A stretch of DNA of 64,000 nt from Moraxellaceae bacterium (GTDB lineage: Bacteria > Pseudomonadota > Gammaproteobacteria > Burkholderiales > Rhodocyclaceae), in assembly GCA_031119205.1 (NCBI GenBank), contig JAVHYF010000012.1, forward strand, positions 1 through 64,000. The letters run 5' to 3'. This document shows positions 57,969 to 64,000 of this stretch, in pieces. Both the position numbers and the translations under genes were made by a program. The notes below the pieces were generated by a model. The model was given only the letters and a program-made list of their open reading frames with translations, ran no database searches and had not been told where the DNA came from. Positions within the stretch are counted from its first letter, which is position 1, and each line of letters begins with the position of its first letter.

Positions 57969-59012
57969 TCAGTCGTACCTCACGCGCGGGTCGACCCACA
58001 CGTAGGCCAGGTCACGGATCAGCGTGGTGACGAGACCGATCAGCGTGAACAGGAACAGGCTGCCGAGCACCACCGGGTAGTCGCGGCGGATGGCGGACTC
58101 ATACGACAGCAGGCCGAGGCCATCGAGCGAGAACAGCGTCTCGATGAGCAGCGAGCCGGAGAAGAACGCCCCGACGAAGGCGGCGGGGAAGCCGGTCATG
58201 ATGGGGATGAGCGCGTTGCGGAATACGTGGCGCCACAGCACCGTGCGATCCGGCAGGCCCTTGGCGCGTGCTGTCAGCACGTACTGCTTGCGGATCTCCT
58301 CCAGCACGGAGTTCTTGGTCATCAGGGTGATGACCGCGAAGCTGCCCATCACCATCGCCGTCACCGGCAGGATGATGTGCCACAGGTAGTCGATCACCTT
58401 GCCCATCATCGTGAGCTCGTCCCAGTTGGCCGAGGTGAGGCCGCGCAGCGGGAACCACTGCACGAAGCTGCCGCCCGCGAACAGCACCATCAGCGCCACG
58501 CCCAGCACGAAACTGGGAATCGCGTAGCCCAGCAGCATCAGCAGCGTGGTGCCGGTATCGAAGCGGGTGCCGGCGCGAACCGCCTTGGCGATCCCCAGCG
58601 GCACCGAGATGAGATAGGTGATGAAGAAGGTCCACAGCCCCAGCGTGATCGACACCGGCAGCTTTTCGAGGATCAGCTCCCACACATCCTTGTTGTGATA
58701 GAAGCTCTTGCCCAGATCGAAGCTCGCGAACTGGCCGAGCATCTGCAGGTAGCGTTCGCCGGCCGGCTTGTCGAAGCCGTAGAGCTTCTTGATCTCCTCC
58801 ACCTGCGCGGCGTCCACGCCCTGGCGGCCGCGGTAATCCGAGCCGCCGCCCGCACCTGCTGCCTCGCCGCCGGCGTTGCGGCCCTGCATTTGCGACACCA
58901 TCTGCTCGACCGGACCGCCCGGCACGAACTGGATGACCACGAAGGTGATGGTGAGGATGCCCAGCAGCGTGGGGATCATCAGCAACAGGCGTTTGAGGAT
59001 GTAGGCCCACAT
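57969..59012 (-). CDS. yejB: ABC transporter permease
   Basis: MWAYILKRLLLMIPTLLGILTITFVVIQFVPGGPVEQMVSQMQG. Confidence 0.92.
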   Translation of the reverse strand: MWAYILKRLLLMIPTLLGILTITFVVIQFVPGGPVEQMVSQMQGRNAGGEAAGAGGGSDYRGRQGVDAAQVEEIKKLYGFDKPAGERYLQMLGQFASFDLGKSFYHNKDVWELILEKLPVSITLGLWTFFITYLISVPLGIAKAVRAGTRFDTGTTLLMLLGYAIPSFVLGVALMVLFAGGSFVQWFPLRGLTSANWDELTMMGKVIDYLWHIILPVTAMVMGSFAVITLMTKNSVLEEIRKQYVLTARAKGLPDRTVLWRHVFRNALIPIMTGFPAAFVGAFFSGSLLIETLFSLDGLGLLSYESAIRRDYPVVLGSLFLFTLIGLVTTLIRDLAYVWVDPRVRYD

Positions 59013-59036
59013 GGTGTCGTCAGTCAGTGTGGTGGA

Positions 59037-60869
59037 TCACGGTTTGCGCCACCAGGTGGCCAGCAGCCAGGACTCGGCCTGGTAGTAGCGCGGCGCGACG
59101 GCCGGGCGTTCGAACCTGTTGGCGCGGTAGGCCACGCGGAAGCTGCCGGAGTACCAGTGCGGCACGGCGTAATGCCCGTGGCGCAGCACGCGGTCCAGCG
59201 CACGCAGGCGGGCGACGAGTTCGGGTCGCGTGGTGGCGGATACGGCGAGGTCCACCAGTTGGTCCACCGCCGGGTCGCGCACGCCCATCAGGTTGCTGCT
59301 TCCTTCGGTTTCCGCGGCGCGCGAGGTGTAGCGGTCCTGCAGTTCGGCACCTGGTGCTTCGCTGCCGACCAGGCGCAGGCTGGTCATGTCGAAATCGAAG
59401 ACATCCAGCCGCTTCTGCAGCAACGCGAAGTCGACCACCCGGTACTCGGTGCGGAAGCCCAGCTTGGCCAGCGTCTGTACGTAAGGTGTGACGATGCGGG
59501 CCAGGCCGCCGCCGCTGTCCAGGATCTCGATGGTGAAGACCTCACCTTTCGCGTTGCGCAGCGCGCCGTCGCGATAGGTCCAGCCGGCATCCGCCAGCAG
59601 CTTGCGCGCCTCGCGCAGGTTGCCGCGCAGGCTGTCGGGTGGCGCCGTCACCGGCGGCAGTGGCACTGGCTGGGTGAACACCTCCGGTGCCAGCTTGTTG
59701 CGCATTGGCTCCAGCACGGCGAGTTCGTCAGGTGTCGGCATGCCCTTCGACTCGAAATCGCTGGCGTTGAAGAAGCCGCGCACCCGCGTGTAACTGTTGT
59801 AGAAGAACTGCCGGTTCATCCACTCGTAGTCCAGCGCCAGGCCGATGGCGCGGCGTACGCGCGGGTCGGCAAAGCGCGCGCGGCGGGTGTTGATCAGGTA
59901 GCCCTGGAAGTCGCCGGCGTTGTTCGTCTTCAGCTCTTCACGGACCAGCTCGCCGCGATCGAACTTCTTGCCGCGATAGACGCGCGCCCACTCACGCGCG
60001 GAGAACACCTGCACATAGTCGAACTCGCCAGCCATGAAAGCCTCGGTCTGCGCGGTGCTGTCCTTGTAGATCTTGTAGGTGACGCGGTCGAAGTTGTAGA
60101 GCCCGCGACGCACCGGCAGGTCACGCCCCCAGTAATCCGGATTGCGCTGGTAGGTGACGTCGCGGCCGAAATCCACGCGCCCCACCTTGTAGGGCCCGCT
60201 GCTGATCGGCTGCTCCATGACGATCTGGTCAAAGGGCTTGCCGCCCCCCCACTTGCGCGAGAACACCGGAATGCCACCCGCCACCAGCGGCGCCTCCGCG
60301 TTCGGCCGCTTGAAGTCGAAGCGCACGGTGCGCGCATCCACCACGGTCACCTTCGCGATGTCGGCATAGACCGAGCGGAACACCGGTGCAGCCTGCTTGC
60401 TCACCAGCATGTCGTAGCTGTGCTTCACGTCCGCCGCCTGCACCGGCGAGCCGTCGTTGAAGCGTGCCTCCGCGCGCAGGCGGAAGGTGGCCGACAGCCT
60501 GTCGGGCGATACCGTCACGTCCTCTGCCAGCAGGCCGTAGCCGGTGGTGGGCTCGTCGAGACTGCCGGTCAGCAGGCTCTCGAAGGTGAGTCCGGTGAGC
60601 CCCGGCGGCGCAGTGCCCTTCAGCGTGAAGGGGTTGTACTTGTCGAACTGCGTGACCCGCGTCGGCGCCACCAGCTGCACCTCGCCGCCCTTGGGGGCCT
60701 GCGGGTTGGCCCACTCGAAGTGCGTGAAGCCGGCGGGGTACTTGATGTCGCCGAACTGGGAATAGGCGTGTGCCGCGAAGGCGGAGGGCGCGCCTGCTGC
60801 GCAGAGCAGCAGGGCAAGGGGCCGGATGAACCGGAACAGTCTGGTGATTCGGTCGGGGCAGCGCGGCAT
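59037..60869 (-). CDS. yejA: Extracellular solute-binding protein
   Basis: Signal peptide; FGDIKYPAGFTHFEWANPQAPKGGEVQL; GLTFESLLTGSLDEPTTGYGLLAEDV. Confidence 0.9.
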   Translation of the reverse strand: MPRCPDRITRLFRFIRPLALLLCAAGAPSAFAAHAYSQFGDIKYPAGFTHFEWANPQAPKGGEVQLVAPTRVTQFDKYNPFTLKGTAPPGLTGLTFESLLTGSLDEPTTGYGLLAEDVTVSPDRLSATFRLRAEARFNDGSPVQAADVKHSYDMLVSKQAAPVFRSVYADIAKVTVVDARTVRFDFKRPNAEAPLVAGGIPVFSRKWGGGKPFDQIVMEQPISSGPYKVGRVDFGRDVTYQRNPDYWGRDLPVRRGLYNFDRVTYKIYKDSTAQTEAFMAGEFDYVQVFSAREWARVYRGKKFDRGELVREELKTNNAGDFQGYLINTRRARFADPRVRRAIGLALDYEWMNRQFFYNSYTRVRGFFNASDFESKGMPTPDELAVLEPMRNKLAPEVFTQPVPLPPVTAPPDSLRGNLREARKLLADAGWTYRDGALRNAKGEVFTIEILDSGGGLARIVTPYVQTLAKLGFRTEYRVVDFALLQKRLDVFDFDMTSLRLVGSEAPGAELQDRYTSRAAETEGSSNLMGVRDPAVDQLVDLAVSATTRPELVARLRALDRVLRHGHYAVPHWYSGSFRVAYRANRFERPAVAPRYYQAESWLLATWWRKP

Positions 60870-60956
60870 CGTCTCGTGTCGGCCTGTCGTGGGCGAATTC
60901 GGGCCCATCCTAACCCGGCCCGTTGCCGGATGGACAGAGGATGCGGCGATGGGTTC

Positions 60957-62567
60957 TCAGGGCGCGTTGATCGGTGCCGTGGCGGTGCGGATGAAACGCA
61001 CCAGCACGCGCCGGTTGGACTGCAGGGCGCCGGCCGAGTCCGGGGCGCTGCCGGGGGCGTTGGCGGTGGTCGCGCCCATGCCCACCGCCGTGTCGATGCG
61101 CGCCGGATCGATGCCCTGGGCCAGCAGCGCGCCGACCACGGCCTCGGCACGGCGTTGCGAGAGGTCCGCGTTGTGATTGACGCTGCCGCGCTGGTCGGCG
61201 AAGCCGGTCACTTCGACGCGGCAATCCGGGTAGCGGTCGGTGTAGTCGCGCGCGTCGGCGAGCTTGGCCTGTTCCGCGGGGCTGATGGCCGTTGCGTTGG
61301 TGTCGAAGTAGACCACCACGTTCTCGTGCGAGAAGTAACCCTGGAAGCGGTCCAGGGCTTCGCCGAACTCAGCCGACGACGAGGTGGCGGCGCGCGCGTA
61401 GTCGTCGGTCACGGTGCCGGTACGGATCTTGAACCCCCATTCCAGCGCGCCGTAGATCACCTGGTTGTCGGTGCCGCGCGCGAAGGTCTGAAAGTCGAAA
61501 TCGGCGCTGGCGACCGAGGTATTCGGGCCGTCGCGCAGCGTGGTCTCCTGGCTGTCGGTGGGTGAGCGCAGCCAGCCGAACTGGCCGAGTGTGCCGGCAG
61601 GAGAGGGATTGATGAGGTTCGGCTCCTGATAGCTGGGCTGCAGGTTGCCGCCGCGCGGATTGGAGGCCGGGTCGTACATCGCATCGACGAACCAGCCCTG
61701 GTCGGCGAGGCCGCTGCCGGTCGTCATGGATTCCATGCGGCCGGCCTCCTCGCCGTTGCCCACCTTGTTCCAGTCCATGACGCCGCCCGCAGTGGTCGTC
61801 TCGCCGCTGATGTCGTGCACGTTCACCAGCTGCACCATGCCGATCTGCGTGGAGTACGGGCCCGTAGGGTCCGGAAAGAAAGCGAGGTTCACGTTCATCC
61901 CCGGGTTGCCGCCGATGACCGCAGTGGCCATGTCGACACCGAACACACCCAAGGCGGCGGTGTGCGCATCGTGGATGTCGCATTGCAGGGCCTGAGGCTC
62001 GCCGCGCTGCTGGGCGACGTGGGTCAGTTCGTGGGCCAGCAGGCGGTCGCCTTCCGGCGTGCCGGGGGCATAGCGGCTGCCGGCGAAAAAGATGTCGCGG
62101 CCGACGGTGACCGCGTTGGCGCCGAGGCCGTCGGTGAAGCGCTGCGCGTGCGTGCCGGTGTGCACGCGTACCTGCGCGGCGGACACCCCCATGCGCGTCG
62201 CGCGCTCCGTCCAGCTGTCGGGCAGGTGTTCGCCGCTACCGGCCTGCGCGACGACGCTGCGCGACAACTGCCGTGACAGTGGATTGCTGTCGATGCTGGC
62301 GCGTGGGGATGTCGCACTGCCCGGTGTCGTGGCGCGCTGGGCGTCGCGCTCGGCGGCCTCGTTGCGCGGCAGGGTGCCCAGCGGGCCAGGAGGATGTGCG
62401 AGGGGCGGCGTGCGGCTCGCTGAGCGGGAAGCCGGGGAGGGGTTTGAGGCATTGCTTCCCGATTGCGCACGGCCGAGATAGCGCGGTATGCCATTGCCGT
62501 TTCCGCCGCCTTTTCCGGGCGATGCGTTGCGGCCAGTGCGGGCCTTGCGGGTCGGGGCGAATCTCAT
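60957..62567 (-). CDS. eCIS-core (DUF4157) protein with C-terminal OmpA-like domain
   Basis: VRVHTGTHAQRFTDGLGANAVTVGRDIFFAGSRYAPGTPEGDRLLAHELTHVAQQRG is the DUF4157 motif; C-terminus NVVVYFDTNATAISPAEQAKLADARDY...VEVTGFADQRGSVNHNADLSQRRAEAV is OmpA-like. Confidence 0.88.
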   Translation of the reverse strand: MRFAPTRKARTGRNASPGKGGGNGNGIPRYLGRAQSGSNASNPSPASRSASRTPPLAHPPGPLGTLPRNEAAERDAQRATTPGSATSPRASIDSNPLSRQLSRSVVAQAGSGEHLPDSWTERATRMGVSAAQVRVHTGTHAQRFTDGLGANAVTVGRDIFFAGSRYAPGTPEGDRLLAHELTHVAQQRGEPQALQCDIHDAHTAALGVFGVDMATAVIGGNPGMNVNLAFFPDPTGPYSTQIGMVQLVNVHDISGETTTAGGVMDWNKVGNGEEAGRMESMTTGSGLADQGWFVDAMYDPASNPRGGNLQPSYQEPNLINPSPAGTLGQFGWLRSPTDSQETTLRDGPNTSVASADFDFQTFARGTDNQVIYGALEWGFKIRTGTVTDDYARAATSSSAEFGEALDRFQGYFSHENVVVYFDTNATAISPAEQAKLADARDYTDRYPDCRVEVTGFADQRGSVNHNADLSQRRAEAVVGALLAQGIDPARIDTAVGMGATTANAPGSAPDSAGALQSNRRVLVRFIRTATAPINAP

Positions 62568-62591
62568 GTTCCACCTCCGTGGTTGGCGCGC

Positions 62592-63485
62592 TCAGGCGCT
62601 CAGCGTGGGGCTGAAATCCTGCGCACACTGCGGGCAACGGGCGCGCAGGCGTGCGCAGTCCCTTGCATGCGGATGGCGCGCGGCGAAGTACAGCAGGTCG
62701 CACAGGAAGAAGGCGCCCAGCGGCATGCGGGCCACGCGCAAAACGCCTGCAGCGTCGGCCAGGCCCAGGCGCTCCGCCATGGCGACCATGCTCCGCCAGG
62801 CAACACCGTTCGGGTCCAGTGCTTCCGGCAGTCGCTCCTGGTCGTCCTGCGCGCGCGCTTCGGCGAGCAGGGTGGCGAGCACTGGCTGTCTGGTGTCGCG
62901 ACCCACTGGCAGGGTGACCAGCGAGAAGGATGACGTCACGTGCGGGTCTGCCTCTGCCTCCAGGGCAGGGTAGCGCACCCACAGTTTCCGTGACGAGGCG
63001 ATGTGCTCCGACGGATCAGTGAAGTCGGCCAGCGCGCTGAGGACGCAGGGCGGTTGCAGCATTTCCTCGGCGTCGACGAACTGCCAGGCGGGCAGCCTCA
63101 GCGCCAGCCAGTAGTGGGCGAGGCTCAGTTGTACGGCGTGGTCACAGTGCGGGCAGTACGCGCCCAGCTGACCGCGGGCGGGCCATGTCTCGTACAGATG
63201 CCGCCGCGTGCGCAGCAGGATGGCACGCGTGCCGGGGTCGTCCAGCAGTTGCAGTATCCTCGTTTCGCTCGCGTAGGCGCCGTCGATGCTGGCCATCAGC
63301 GCCTGGAACTCCAGCATGAGGTTGACGCGAACCTGCCAGGGCGCGCGTTCGGCCGGTGCCAGCAGCAGGGGGAGTACCTGGCTGATCGCCGGCTCGCGCA
63401 GGCGGATGTGGCAAGGCCGGCTACCCTGCAGGAACAGGTCCGTGTCGGACGACGGAACGTGAGAGGGAGAGGTGGCCTGGTTCAT
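62592..63485 (-). CDS. Unknown protein with two CxxC zinc-ribbon-like motifs, probable eCIS-locus gene
   Basis: Motifs CPHCDHAV and CPQCAQDF; directly upstream of the DUF4157 gene on the same strand. Confidence 0.6.
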   Translation of the reverse strand: MNQATSPSHVPSSDTDLFLQGSRPCHIRLREPAISQVLPLLLAPAERAPWQVRVNLMLEFQALMASIDGAYASETRILQLLDDPGTRAILLRTRRHLYETWPARGQLGAYCPHCDHAVQLSLAHYWLALRLPAWQFVDAEEMLQPPCVLSALADFTDPSEHIASSRKLWVRYPALEAEADPHVTSSFSLVTLPVGRDTRQPVLATLLAEARAQDDQERLPEALDPNGVAWRSMVAMAERLGLADAAGVLRVARMPLGAFFLCDLLYFAARHPHARDCARLRARCPQCAQDFSPTLSA

Positions 63486-63488
63486 CGG

Positions 63489-64000
63489 TCAGGGCCCGAG
63501 CGGCCGGTCGGCTTCCAGCTCGCCACGCGTCACCGGCATGAACAGGCCGTTGCGCAGGTAGCGCGGGGTCGTGCCGAAGCGCCCGACGGCCGCCTGGTTG
63601 ATGGCGACGATCTCGGTCTCGATGTAGCCACCTGTCATCAGATCGTGGTCGGAACGTGTCCGTCCGGTGCGGCCGACCACCACCAGCACGCTGCTGTCCA
63701 CCGGAACGTTGCCGAGTCCCACCATGAAGGTGGTGCCGCCACCGACACGGTAGAGGCCGGGCACCGGGTCGCCGGGGTTGGCGGGCAGGCTGAGGTTGGG
63801 CACGAGCTGCAAACGGTTGGTGACGGTCGACAGGGGTTGATCGAGATCTTCCAGTTCCCCACGTGACAGGGCAGAGTTTTCCTCGGTGGACAGCGGCGTG
63901 GTGGGGCTGGCCTCGAACAGGGGCGCCAGTTCCGCCACCTCGTGCGCACGGATGGGAGCCGCGCTGGCCTCCAGTTCGCTGAGGAAGTACAGGCCGTGCA
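63489..64000 (-). CDS. Unknown protein (5' part beyond right edge), probable eCIS-locus gene
   Basis: Frame stays open to position 64000 (HGLYFLSELEASAAPIRAHEVAELAPLFEASPTT...), so the listed 63938 start is internal. Confidence 0.6.
   Translation of the reverse strand, partial: HGLYFLSELEASAAPIRAHEVAELAPLFEASPTTPLSTEENSALSRGELEDLDQPLSTVTNRLQLVPNLSLPANPGDPVPGLYRVGGGTTFMVGLGNVPVDSSVLVVVGRTGRTRSDHDLMTGGYIETEIVAINQAAVGRFGTTPRYLRNGLFMPVTRGELEADRPLGP

Noticed and set aside
57831-61565. 1244-aa plus-strand ORF
   Set aside because: Runs antisense to yejE, yejB, yejA and the eCIS-core gene; composition (His/Gln/Arg/Val-rich, no domain) is typical of a GC-rich antisense frame.

Overview
The window is a GC-rich chromosomal segment, most likely from a betaproteobacterium (judged from gene content only). 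It holds about 59 supportable CDSs and one tRNA, with no rRNA, CRISPR array or transposase seen. Main blocks: (1) 1-2.4 kb: fumC (truncated at the left edge) preceded by a FagA-like ORF with a strong Fur box, then a peroxiredoxin. (2) 2.5-11.3 kb: uup, a GT-C-like membrane protein with an NPCBM-like C-terminus, cfa, an HDOD protein, an AcuI/YhdH-type reductase, and a response regulator with a degenerate GGDEF domain. (3) 11.3-19 kb: an exosortase-associated N-acyltransferase flanked by a complete Lol-like set (LolA-like protein, ABC ATPase, two FtsX-type permeases) plus a DUF1302-like outer-membrane protein, next to a PEP-CTERM protein with a good sigma-54 promoter. (4) 19.1-22 kb: a methyltransferase, nitroreductase and ThiF/E1-like module. 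(5) 22.2-40.7 kb: an XrtA (exosortase A) exopolysaccharide cluster with a perfect FNR box just upstream. (6) 42-53.8 kb: a cbb3 oxidase locus (ferritin-like protein, ccoI, ccoS, ccoNOQPGH) with USP, FNR, a TauE/SafE-like protein and an HMA copper-binding protein. (7) tRNA-Thr(CGT) and two divergent HU-family genes. (8) yejABEF. (9) At the right edge, a DUF4157(eCIS-core)-OmpA fusion and two unrecognised ORFs that look like the end of an extracellular contractile injection system locus. The strongest candidates for an under-described system are the acyltransferase plus Lol-like exporter unit, the FNR-box-linked exosortase/EPS locus, and the eCIS edge. All calls are from reading translations and motifs; no searches were run.
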